Source of the DNA: Candidatus Tectimicrobiota bacterium
GTDB taxonomy: Bacteria > Tectomicrobia > Entotheonellia > Entotheonellales > Entotheonellaceae
Length of the DNA stretch: 64,000 bases
Assembly (NCBI GenBank): GCA_026005175.1
Contig: BPKO01000011.1
Location: 62,001 to 126,000 of the forward strand
Reading direction: 5' to 3'
In this document: one piece after another, positions 50,351-57,840 of the stretch
Position numbering within the stretch: position 1 is the first letter of the stretch
How the letters are laid out: each line of letters begins with the position of its first letter
Made by a program: the position numbers and the translations under genes
Notes under the pieces: generated by a model
What the model was told of the DNA's origin: nothing
What the model saw: only the letters and a program-made list of their open reading frames with translations
Database searches by the model: none

Positions 50351-51481
50351 TCAGCCGGCCAGCGTTACGCCGATGAGGCGGCCAACCCCGTAAGTGACGC
50401 CGGCCGCCGCCAGGCCGATGAGCAGCTGGCGCAGGCCGGAAAAGAGGGCGCTGCGGCCGGTGAGTACGGTAATCAGGGCACCGATGCCAAAGAGGGCCGC
50501 GGCGCTAAGCAGCAGGCTGGCCACCACCGCCGCCGTCCCGCTGAGCACGACAAACGGCACCACCGGAATGACGGCGCCCAGGGCAAAGAGGGCAAACGAC
50601 GCGCCGGCAGCTTCCCACGCCGAGCCACCCAGCTCTTCGGGATCGATGCCCAGTTCTTCGCGCGCCAGGGTATGGAGGGCCTGCTGCGTGTCGGCCATCA
50701 CCTCTTCGGCCACGCGCTTGGCCTCGGCTTCGGAGAGGCCTTTGGCCTGGTAAATGAGCGCCAGCTCCTCTTTTTCTTCCTCGGGCACGGCGGCAATCTC
50801 CTCCGCCTCGATGGCCAGCTGGCGCTGCGCCAGCTCGCGGGCGCTCTGCACCGAGAGCCACTCGCCCATGGCCATGGAGCAGGCCCCGGCCAGCAGCCCG
50901 GCCAGCCCGGTAATGAGAATTGCCTGCCCTGGCAGCTCGGCCCCGGCCACGCCCATCACCAGGCTGAGGTTGGACACCAGCCCGTCGTTGGCGCCCAGCA
51001 CCGCGGCGCGCAGCAGGTTGCCGCCAATGGCCCGGTGCCGCCCTTCGAGGCGCGCCACGGCACTGCCCTCGATGCCGCCGCGCGCCGTGCGCGCCAGGAT
51101 GCCCAGCACCCGGGCGTGCGAGCGCTCGTCCACCGGCAGGGTGGTGGCGCGCGCCTCGGGCTGCTTGTCGTACATGTGGCGGTCCGCCGCCTCCTTGCTG
51201 GCCAGGGTGGGCAGCACGAAGCGGGCACCAAAACGCCGCGCCAGCCAGATGAGCAAGCGGGCTCGCCACCCCGGCCGCCAGGGCGGTGTTGGCTGGCCGG
51301 CTTCGCGCAGCTTCTGCTCCCAGAAGCGCGCGTGGCGCTCTTCCACTGCCGCCAGGCGGCGGTAGACTTCGGCCAGCTGGGGATGGGACTCGACTTCGGC
51401 CAGGGCACGGTAAAGGGCTGCGCTGTCAATTTCGTCCTGCAAGTTGGCCCGATAACGGGCAAGGTCAGAAGGCTGCACCAT
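50351..51481 (-). CDS. MbfA-like protein: ferritin-like domain fused to VIT1/CCC1 transporter
   Basis: The 376-residue protein has an N-terminal ferritin-like helical domain (LQDEIDSAALYRALAEVESH, LAAVEERHARFWEQKLREA), with the Glu and His ligands of a di-iron site, followed from about residue 150 by a VIT1/CCC1 domain with five helices (GANDGLVSNLSLVMGVAGA, MAMGEWLSVQS). This is the architecture of MbfA, a membrane iron exporter and peroxide-resistance factor. ATG 51481 has GGAGGAGG upstream; an upstream ATG lacks one. Confidence 0.85.
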   Translation of the reverse strand: MVQPSDLARYRANLQDEIDSAALYRALAEVESHPQLAEVYRRLAAVEERHARFWEQKLREAGQPTPPWRPGWRARLLIWLARRFGARFVLPTLASKEAADRHMYDKQPEARATTLPVDERSHARVLGILARTARGGIEGSAVARLEGRHRAIGGNLLRAAVLGANDGLVSNLSLVMGVAGAELPGQAILITGLAGLLAGACSMAMGEWLSVQSARELAQRQLAIEAEEIAAVPEEEKEELALIYQAKGLSEAEAKRVAEEVMADTQQALHTLAREELGIDPEELGGSAWEAAGASFALFALGAVIPVVPFVVLSGTAAVVASLLLSAAALFGIGALITVLTGRSALFSGLRQLLIGLAAAGVTYGVGRLIGVTLAG

Positions 51482-51561
51482 GCCACGCCTCCTCCGCTCC
51501 TCAGGCAACCGGATCGCTCACCCCCAGGAGTATACGTGATCCCGGCGCTGGCGGCGAGTGG

Positions 51562-51915
51562 CTACGGGGTGGCGGTGCGCAGCTGCTCCAGCGCCCGCAG
51601 CGCCTCGACGCCGTACATGGCTGCGGGGCCGCCGCCCATGAGAACCGCCACGCCGATGGTTTCGGTAATCTCCTCGGCCGAGGCCCCGGCGCGCAGGGCA
51701 TCGTGCACGTGGAAGGCAATACACCCCGAACAACGGGCGGCAATGGCGATGCCCAGCGCGATCAGCTCTTTGGTCTTGGCGCTCAGCACCCCGTCGCGGG
51801 TGGCTTGGCGGTGGAGTTGCGCAAAAGCGCCCATCGTCTCGGGAAGCGCGCGGTGCAGCTGGCGCAGCCCTGCCCGGTAGTGCTCGTAAACGGCTCGATA
51901 GTCTTGTTCGCTCAT
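51562..51915 (-). CDS. AhpD-like carboxymuconolactone decarboxylase family protein
   Basis: The 117-residue protein carries the peroxidase-type site [16 protein letters not shown] (two Cys and relay His) and [17 protein letters not shown]. Likely a thiol peroxidase or reductase acting on hydroperoxides. The start at 51915 is preceded by AAGAGGAGCAGGGGG. A sigma-54 promoter lies about 40 bases upstream. It stands divergent from GpmA. Confidence 0.85.
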   Translation of the reverse strand: MSEQDYRAVYEHYRAGLRQLHRALPETMGAFAQLHRQATRDGVLSAKTKELIALGIAIAARCSGCIAFHVHDALRAGASAEEITETIGVAVLMGGGPAAMYGVEALRALEQLRTATP

Positions 51916-51951
51916 ACCCCCTGCTCCTCTTGCCTCGTACGCACCCACGAA

Positions 51952-51967
51952 AGCAAAAACCATACCA
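51952..51967 (-). promoter_or_regulatory. Sigma-54 promoter for the AhpD-like gene
   Basis: On the minus strand the sequence is TGGTATGGTTTTTGCT, with correct -24/-12 spacing. No GACA-N3-TGTC site is visible within the short divergent region. Confidence 0.65.
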
Positions 51968-52045
51968 GGCACCAGCCGGTGGCCTTGGCGCCGGGGGCTT
52001 GCTAAGCTTGTAGGAAAGATCAACCCCAAGCAAGGAGGAGCGAGC

Positions 52046-52795
52046 ATGCCGACGCTGGTGTTGCTGCGCCACGGGGAGAGCGTCTGGAACAAGGAAAACC
52101 GCTTCACCGGCTGGACCGACGTCGACCTGAGCGAGCGCGGCGTCGAAGAAGCCCTTGCCGCCGGCCGCCTCCTGCGCGAGGAAGGCTACACTTTTGACGT
52201 GGCTTTTACTTCGGTGCTCAAGCGCGCCATCCGGACGCTGTGGCTGGCCCTGGACGCCATGGACCTGATGTGGATTCCCGAGTACAAGAGCTGGCGCCTC
52301 AACGAGCGCCACTATGGCGCCCTGCAAGGGCTCAACAAAGCGGAAACGGCGGCCCGCCACGGCCTGGAGCTCACCCACCTGTGGCGGCGCAGCTACGACG
52401 TGCGGCCGCCGGCCCTCACCCCCGACGACCCGCGCTATCCGGGCAACGACCCGCGCTATGCCCACCTGCGGCCCGAGGAGCTGCCCCTTACCGAGTGCCT
52501 CAAAGACACCGTGGCACGCTTCTTGCCCTACTGGCACGAGGCGATTGCCCCGGCGCTGCGCGCCGGGCAGCGGGTGCTCGTCTGCGCCCACGGCAACAGC
52601 CTGCGCGCCCTAGTAAAGTACTTAGACCACATCTCCGACGAGGCCATCGTTGACCTCAACATTCCCACCGGTATCCCGCTGGTCTACGAGCTGGCCGACG
52701 ACCTTACTCCCGTGCGCCACTTTTACCTTGGCGATCCCGAAGCGGTGGCGCGCGCCACCCAGGAAGTGGCAGCGCAGCTGCAGCGGCAAGCCTGA
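52046..52795 (+). CDS. gpmA: 2,3-bisphosphoglycerate-dependent phosphoglycerate mutase
   Basis: The 249-residue enzyme has the catalytic histidine in [20 protein letters not shown], the [16 protein letters not shown] stretch and the second His in [13 protein letters not shown]. It interconverts 3- and 2-phosphoglycerate. RBS AAGGAGG precedes the ATG. It ends 10 bases before the HAD phosphatase. Confidence 0.95.
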   Translation: MPTLVLLRHGESVWNKENRFTGWTDVDLSERGVEEALAAGRLLREEGYTFDVAFTSVLKRAIRTLWLALDAMDLMWIPEYKSWRLNERHYGALQGLNKAETAARHGLELTHLWRRSYDVRPPALTPDDPRYPGNDPRYAHLRPEELPLTECLKDTVARFLPYWHEAIAPALRAGQRVLVCAHGNSLRALVKYLDHISDEAIVDLNIPTGIPLVYELADDLTPVRHFYLGDPEAVARATQEVAAQLQRQA

Positions 52796-52805
52796 GGGAA
52801 TCCGT

Positions 52806-53573
52806 ATGCCCAAGGCTTACCTCATCGACATGGACGGCGTGCTGGTGCGGGGCAATCGCCCTATTCCCGGCGCCCCGGACTTCATCGCCCGCCTGCAGGC
52901 GGCCGGGATCCCGTTTCTGGTGCTCACCAACAACTCCTTCTTCACCCCGCGCGACCACCAGGCGCGGCTGCAGGCCATGGGCTTTGACATCCCGGCGGCG
53001 GCGATCTTCACTTCGGCCCTGGCCACCGCCGCCTTTCTCCACCGCCAGCGCCCCCACGGCACCGCCTACGTGGTGGGCGAAGCCGGGCTCACCACGGCGC
53101 TGCACGACATCGGCTACACCCTCACCGAGCACGCGCCAGAATACGTCGTCCTTGGCGAAACGGTCTCTTTTAGCTTCGAGCGTCTCTCCACCGCACTGCG
53201 GCTCATTGCCGCCGGGGCGCGCTTTATCGCTACCAATCCCGACGTCGTTGGCCCCTCCGAGCACGGCGTGGTCTTGGCCTGCGGGGCGGTGGCGGCGATG
53301 ATCGCCGCCGCCACCGGCGTCAAGCCCTACTTTGTCGGCAAGCCCAACCCGCTGATGATGCGCGCGGCGCTGCGACAGCTGGGCGTGCACTCCGAAGACG
53401 CGGTGATGATCGGTGACCGCATGGACACCGACATCGTCGCCGGCACCGAAAGCGGTATGGAAACGGTGCTGGTGCTCACCGGCGTGACGCGGCGCGAGGA
53501 AGTGGACCGCTTTCCCTACCGCCCCAGCCGCATCGTCGACTCGGTGGCCGACCTCGCCCCTGAGGCCGGCTGA
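52806..53573 (+). CDS. HAD-superfamily IIA (NagD-like) phosphatase
   Basis: The 255-residue protein has motif [12 protein letters not shown], motif II LTNNS, the Lys of motif III in [10 protein letters not shown] and motif [15 protein letters not shown], as in NagD/AraL/phosphoglycolate phosphatase enzymes. It could remove 2-phosphoglycolate or similar side products near GpmA; the substrate is not decided by sequence. Confidence 0.88.
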   Translation: MPKAYLIDMDGVLVRGNRPIPGAPDFIARLQAAGIPFLVLTNNSFFTPRDHQARLQAMGFDIPAAAIFTSALATAAFLHRQRPHGTAYVVGEAGLTTALHDIGYTLTEHAPEYVVLGETVSFSFERLSTALRLIAAGARFIATNPDVVGPSEHGVVLACGAVAAMIAAATGVKPYFVGKPNPLMMRAALRQLGVHSEDAVMIGDRMDTDIVAGTESGMETVLVLTGVTRREEVDRFPYRPSRIVDSVADLAPEAG

Positions 53574-53626
53574 GACGCCGCTTCCTGGTGGCTTACATTC
53601 GCCGCCTGGCCGCCGCGGTGCCATAG

Positions 53627-56080
53627 TTAGGAAGCGCTGCCCGTCTCTGAGGCCTCGGCCGGCTTGGCGCCGTCGACGCTGCGCTCGCCAAAGGCCACGA
53701 TGTCGCGCGCCAGCTGCTGCAAGCGGGCGTTGACCAGGTAGTGCACGGTGCCCGGGGTGTGCACGTCGCCGGCTGGCACGCCGGTGAGCAGCTCCAGGCC
53801 CTGGTCGACATGGGTGATAGGGTAGATGTGAAAGCGCCCGGCGCGGATGGCCTCCACCACGTCGGGGCGCAGCATGAGGTGGCGCACGTTGGCCTGGGGA
53901 ATGATCACCCCCTGGGTGCCGGTGAGGCCGCGCTCGGTGCAGACGTCGTAAAAGCCTTCGATTTTCTCGTTGACGCCGCCAATGGCCTGGATGTCGCCCC
54001 ACTGGTTCACCGAGCCGGTCACCGCCAGGTCCTGGCGCACCGGCAGGTTGGCCAGGCGCGACAGCAGGGCGTAGAGCTCGGTCGAGGAGGCGCTGTCGCC
54101 TTCCACGCCGCTGTAAGACTGCTCGAAGCACAGGCTCGCCGACAGGGTGAGCGGCTTGTCCTGAGCGTACATCTGGCGCAGGTAGCCGGCGAGAATGAGC
54201 ACGCCCTTGTCGTGGGTGCTGCCGCTCAGCCGGGCTTCGCGCTCGATGTTGATGATGCCGCTGCGCCCCATGGCCGCCGTGGCCGTGACGCGCGAGGGGC
54301 GGCCGAAGGTGTGGTCGCCCAGCTGGATCACCGACAGCCCGTTGACTTGCCCCACGCGGCGGCCCTCGGTGTCGATGAGCACCGTGCCCTGGAGGATAAG
54401 CTCGCGCACTTTTTCCTCCAGGCGGTTGGCGCGAAACGTGCGGGCCTGCAAGGCCTGCTCCACGTGGCGGCGGCCGACCACCGCTGCCCCTTCCTGGGCG
54501 GCCAAGAAGCTCGCCTCGCGCACCACGTCGGCCAGCACCGTGAACTGGCTGGCCAGCTTTTCCTGATCCTCGACGCGGCGCATGCCGTACTCGATCACCG
54601 CCGCCACGCCGCTGCGGTCGAAGTGCTTGAGGTTTTCATCGCGGCACAGGCGGGCGATGAAGTGGGCGTAGCTGGCCTCGTGCGCCGCGGTGCGCGCCAT
54701 GTCAAAGCCAAAGTCGGCCTTGATCTTGAAGAGGTGCTGGAAGTCCGGGTCGAGGAAGTAAAGCAAGTAGTAGAGCCAGGGGTGGCCGGTAACCACGATT
54801 TTGGTCTGGATGGGAATGGGCTCGGGCTGCAGCGCCGAGATGGTAAACAGGGCAAAGGGGTCGTAGGCTTCGATTTTGAGCTGGCGGCTCTGCATGGTGC
54901 GCTTGAGCGTCTTCCACACCAAGGGCTCGGTGAGGGCGTCTTCGAGGTTGAAGAGGATAAAGCCGCCGCTGGCGCGCAGCAGCGACCCCGCCTTGATGCG
55001 CGTGAAGTTGGTCACCAGGCGGCCGTGGGGATCGACAACGCGGTCGATGGTGCCAAAGAGGCTCTTGTACGTAGGGGTATCCTCGACGATCACCGGCGCG
55101 CCCTGGGTGTCGCTGTTGTCGACGAGGACGTTGATCCGGTACTCGAGGAAGGGCTCTTCGCCGGGCGGCAAGGGGAGGGGCAGCTGCGGCGGTGGCTGGG
55201 GGGCCCGCTCCTTGAAGCGGTCGAGGTGCGACAGCATGTGCTCCTGCACCGCGTCGAGGTAGCGCTGCACGTGCGCCTGCGGATGGCGCCGCTTGAGCTC
55301 GCCGATCATGGGGGCAATAATCATGGCGCTGAAGCTGCGCTCGATCTGGCGCACCTCCTCGGCCAGCTGCTGCATGAGCAGCCGCTGTCGCACCATGACG
55401 TTGCGAAACTCCCGCAGCACTTCCGCCTCGCGCTGCCCCAGCTCGCGCCGCTGCTCCTCGCTGAGCTGCTGCACCTCTTCGGGGGTCATGGGGCGGTCGC
55501 CCCGCAAGGGAATGAAAAGCACGTTGCCCATGGGGTCGACTTGCAGGGCAAAGCCTCGCTCGCGGGCAAAGCGGGCAAAGGCTTCCTGCAGCTGGCGCAC
55601 TTCGCGCTCGTACTTCTCGCTCAGCTCGCGCTGCTCGCGCTCGAAGGCTTCTTCGCGAAAGGCCTTGGGCAGGGCCTCGCGCAGGTGAGCCACCAGGCGC
55701 TCCATGTCGTGCTGCAGCCGCCGCCCCTGGCCGGGCTCCAGGGCCAGCGCCTGGGGCTGGTCGGGGTTGCGGAAGTTGTGCACGTAGACCCAGTCCCCCG
55801 GCGTGGGCAGGGAAGCGGCGCGCTGGCGCAGCAGGGCCACGATTTGCGCCTGCGCCTCCGTGCCTTCCAGGCCGCAGACAAAGATGTGGTACCCTGCCTG
55901 GTCCATGCCCAGCCCGGTGTGCAGCGCCTGCACGGCGCGCTCTTGCCCCACCAGGTCGGTCAGGGGCGGCAGCTCGGCGGTGGTGGCAAACGGCAAGGTG
56001 CTGAGGTCCACGGTGCGGCGCGCCTCTTCGGCGGTGAGCTCGCGCACCGCGGCAGCAGCCGCAGGGTTCTTTTCTGCCAT
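53627..56080 (-). CDS. Lon-like ATP-dependent protease (LonC/AAA_32 type)
   Basis: The 817-residue protein belongs to the Lon-related branch with a degenerate N-terminal AAA region (DLVGQERAVQALHTGLGMDQ, GYHIFVCGLEGTEAQ in place of a clean Walker A), a long coiled coil (residues 150-260) and a C-terminal Lon protease domain with Ser-Lys dyad (Ser in GDSASSTELYALLS, Lys in IGGVNEKIEGFYDVC). It probably degrades damaged proteins. It lies directly behind Hsp20, forming a heat and protein-damage unit under the sigma-54 promoter at 56863. Confidence 0.88.
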   Translation of the reverse strand: MAEKNPAAAAAVRELTAEEARRTVDLSTLPFATTAELPPLTDLVGQERAVQALHTGLGMDQAGYHIFVCGLEGTEAQAQIVALLRQRAASLPTPGDWVYVHNFRNPDQPQALALEPGQGRRLQHDMERLVAHLREALPKAFREEAFEREQRELSEKYEREVRQLQEAFARFARERGFALQVDPMGNVLFIPLRGDRPMTPEEVQQLSEEQRRELGQREAEVLREFRNVMVRQRLLMQQLAEEVRQIERSFSAMIIAPMIGELKRRHPQAHVQRYLDAVQEHMLSHLDRFKERAPQPPPQLPLPLPPGEEPFLEYRINVLVDNSDTQGAPVIVEDTPTYKSLFGTIDRVVDPHGRLVTNFTRIKAGSLLRASGGFILFNLEDALTEPLVWKTLKRTMQSRQLKIEAYDPFALFTISALQPEPIPIQTKIVVTGHPWLYYLLYFLDPDFQHLFKIKADFGFDMARTAAHEASYAHFIARLCRDENLKHFDRSGVAAVIEYGMRRVEDQEKLASQFTVLADVVREASFLAAQEGAAVVGRRHVEQALQARTFRANRLEEKVRELILQGTVLIDTEGRRVGQVNGLSVIQLGDHTFGRPSRVTATAAMGRSGIINIEREARLSGSTHDKGVLILAGYLRQMYAQDKPLTLSASLCFEQSYSGVEGDSASSTELYALLSRLANLPVRQDLAVTGSVNQWGDIQAIGGVNEKIEGFYDVCTERGLTGTQGVIIPQANVRHLMLRPDVVEAIRAGRFHIYPITHVDQGLELLTGVPAGDVHTPGTVHYLVNARLQQLARDIVAFGERSVDGAKPAEASETGSAS

Positions 56081-56083
56081 GCT

Positions 56084-56516
56084 TCACCTCCCCGAAGGAG
56101 ACGGGCGGCGCTTTTTGGGCAAGGTGACGGTGAGGATGCCGGACTGAAAGCGCGCCCGGATCCCTTCCTGATCCACCGTCTCGGGCAAGCGCAGCTGGCG
56201 CTCGAAGCGGCCGTAGCTCAGCTCCCGGTGCAGGAAGTGGCAGCCGCGCTGCTCCACCAGCGAGCGGCGCTCGCCTCGGATGCGCAAGGTGTCGCCTTCC
56301 ACTTCCACAGCCACGTCCTTGCGCGTCACGCCGGGAAGCTCGACTTCGATGACGTAAGCGTCCTCCGTCTCTCCGATGTTAACGCGTGGCTGCCACTGCT
56401 CGACCCTGGACTCGCCGCCGCCCCAGGCCCTGGTGGATGAGCTCGTGGAAGAGCCGGCGCACTTCCTCCTGCACCTGCACGCGCATCGGCCATCCCTGCC
56501 ACCTCTCTTCTGCCAT
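56084..56516 (-). CDS. Hsp20 small heat shock protein, frameshifted
   Basis: ATG 56516 (AAGGAGG upstream) opens a short helical N-terminus (MRVQVQEEVRRLFHELIHQG) that shifts frame at a GGGG run near 56428. Dropping one G gives GLGGGESRVEQWQPRVNIGE, then the alpha-crystallin domain (AYVIEVELPGVTRKDVAVEV, SYGRFERQLRLPETVD) and the I-x-V motif GILTVTLPKKRR. About 143 residues, normal size. Holdase chaperone; the shift is probably an assembly error. Confidence 0.85.
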
Positions 56517-56577
56517 CGACTGCCTCCTTGTACCGGTACTCCTTAGCAGTGCGCCAGCAACGGCGCCTTCTCATCGC

Positions 56578-56826
56578 TCAGGGCGCCTCATCGGCCGCAA
56601 GCGGATGATCCTCGCGGAAGCTGGCGGCATCCATTTTCCCGGTGAGCATGGCCCGCAAGGCGTGCGGGTGCACCAGCACCGAGAGGTAAACATGGGCCAC
56701 TACGGCGGCACTGAGCAGCACCGCCAGGGCGGTGTGCACGATGTAGACGACCACGTCCCAGCGCGCGCCCAGCTTTCCGGGATAGTAAAGCAAGAGCCCC
56801 GAAAGGGCAACCGCCCCACTTCCCAC
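56578..56826 (-). CDS. Truncated cytochrome b subunit (formate dehydrogenase gamma-like)
   Basis: 82 residues from GTG 56826 cover two helices (ALSGLLLYYPGKLG; VYIVHTALAVLLSAAVVAHV) and a soluble tail (LRAMLTGKMDAASFREDHPL) that match the C-terminal half of FdnI/FdhC-type cytochrome b. The heme-ligand His is in the second visible helix. The first two helices are missing. A sigma-54 promoter lies 37 bases upstream, so the fragment may still be expressed, or the promoter now serves Hsp20 and Lon. Confidence 0.6.
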   Translation of the reverse strand: MGSGAVALSGLLLYYPGKLGARWDVVVYIVHTALAVLLSAAVVAHVYLSVLVHPHALRAMLTGKMDAASFREDHPLAADEAP

Positions 56827-56862
56827 CGCAGGCGCATCTCTCCCTTTATAGTGAAGGCCACA

Positions 56863-56878
56863 GGCAAGCGGCGTGCCA
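56863..56878 (-). promoter_or_regulatory. Sigma-54 promoter for the cytochrome b-Hsp20-Lon operon
   Basis: On the minus strand TGGCACGCCGCTTGCC matches the consensus at all conserved positions. Activator sites lie 56-86 bases upstream at 56934-56964. Confidence 0.75.
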
Positions 56879-56933
56879 GAAGGCAGAGCGCCGTGCCGCG
56901 CTTCACCGTCTGGCAAGTGCGGATCCCTGGGGC

Positions 56934-56964
56934 GACAACCTGTCACCAGAGGCGACAGAGGGTC
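56934..56964. promoter_or_regulatory. Paired GACA-N3-TGTC upstream activator sites
   Basis: GACAACCTGTC at 56934-56944 is perfect; GACAGAGGGTC at 56954-56964 is degenerate and starts 20 bp later. They lie between two divergent sigma-54 promoters. Confidence 0.6.
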
Positions 56965-57032
56965 GGACACGTTGGCAGGCGACGGGAAAGCCGGGCGTGC
57001 TGGCCGCTCCTGCGGCCACGGGGTAAATTATA

Positions 57033-57048
57033 TGGCAAGGAAGTGGCT
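57033..57048 (+). promoter_or_regulatory. Probable sigma-54 promoter for the FmdB gene
   Basis: TGGCAAGGAAGTGGCT keeps GG and GC at the right distance but has TGGC in place of TTGC. The FmdB ATG is 32 bases downstream. Confidence 0.5.
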
Positions 57049-57079
57049 TGTCAGGGGCTCGTGTGGAGGAGGAGAGACC

Positions 57080-57251
57080 ATGCCAAGCTACGAGTACTAC
57101 TGCCGCAAGTGCGACCAGAGTTTTGAAGTGCGCGATGAGCATCAGCGAGCACGAATCGAAAAGCAAGCAGGTTGAGTGCCCGCACTGCCACGGCACTGAG
57201 GTAGAGCAAGTACCTGCCCGCTTTACGGCGATGACCTCGAAAAAGAGCTGA
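57080..57251 (+). CDS. FmdB-type zinc-ribbon protein, frameshifted
   Basis: The first frame gives PSYEYYCRKCDQSFEVR, the FmdB start with the first CxxC; the next frame gives MSISEHESKSKQVECPHCHG and ARFTAMTSKKS, the rest of the domain. One extra base near 57131 explains the break. The joined 56-residue protein is a single zinc ribbon of the size expected. Such proteins are regulators of unknown target. GGAGGAGGAGA precedes the ATG. Confidence 0.8.
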
Positions 57252-57263
57252 GCCTGTCTGGCG

Positions 57264-57286
57264 GGGGGCAACTGCCAGTTGCCCCC
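57264..57286 (+). terminator. Strong hairpin after FmdB
   Basis: A perfect 10-bp stem GGGGGCAACT/AGTTGCCCCC with a GCC loop starts 12 bases after the FmdB stop. It is followed by a pyrimidine-rich rather than T-rich stretch, so termination may be partial. It also marks the boundary of the restriction island. Confidence 0.65.
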
Positions 57287-57331
57287 GCTTCCTTCCCTCT
57301 GGAAACGCGCAGCTCAAAGCGTGCAAAAGGC

Positions 57332-57360
57332 TTGACACCCCCCAGGCCGGTGCCTATGAT
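57332..57360 (+). promoter_or_regulatory. Sigma-70 promoter for the restriction island
   Basis: Perfect TTGACA at 57332-57337, a 17-base spacer, and TATGAT at 57355-57360, 62 bases before the first gene. Confidence 0.7.
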
Positions 57361-57422
57361 GCCGCCGTGGCCATGAAGAGAGGGAGGGGCACCAGGCGTT
57401 GCCAGTGCCGGTCGGGGGCCCC

Positions 57423-57840
57423 ATGATCCGGCTCGAAGCGATCCAGCCTCATATCCTCCTGGGCGGAGTTCTGCCCGGCACCGCCGTCACCGTGGTCAGC
57501 GTCCAGTGGTTCGGCTCGGAGGTGCTCGCGCTCACCTACCGGGACCCTAGCGGCCAAGTGGGGCAGGTGCTGCTTTACCGCGATGACGAGCCGCGCCTAG
57601 AGATCGTCGAGGGCCGGCCGGCCCTGGCGTTTCGACGGCGACGGGGCGCTGTTTCGCCTGGTCTCCGAGGCGCACCGCCTCCGCCTGGCGTACCTCTTCG
57701 ATCCGCTTCTGGCCGTGCACACCTCGTTCGTGGATCGGACCCGCCGCGCGCCTCCTTTCAGGGTGAACTTGCGGCTCTTTGCTGGGGTGGTGGAAAGGCG
57801 TCGTGCGAGGTGCATATTTTTGGTGGAGGCGATCCGATGA
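57423..57840 (+). pseudogene. N-terminal remnant of a SNF2-type helicase
   Basis: The frame from ATG 57423 (MIRLEAIQPHILLGGVLPG, VSVQWFGSEVLALTYRDP, VLLYRDDEPRLEIVEG) matches the N-terminal domain of helicases that accompany defence methylases. An extra T at about 57633 shifts the frame; the next frame continues GDGALFRLVSEAHRLRLAYL then LLAVHTSFVD, after which the ATPase core that should follow is absent. The frame ends at TGA 57838-57840, overlapping the HsdM ATG, so the remnant could still couple translation to HsdM. Confidence 0.65.

Noticed and set aside
51978-52020. Sigma-54-like stretch TTGGCGCC...CTTGCT before GpmA
   Set aside because: The distance between GG and GC is two bases too long for a -24/-12 promoter.
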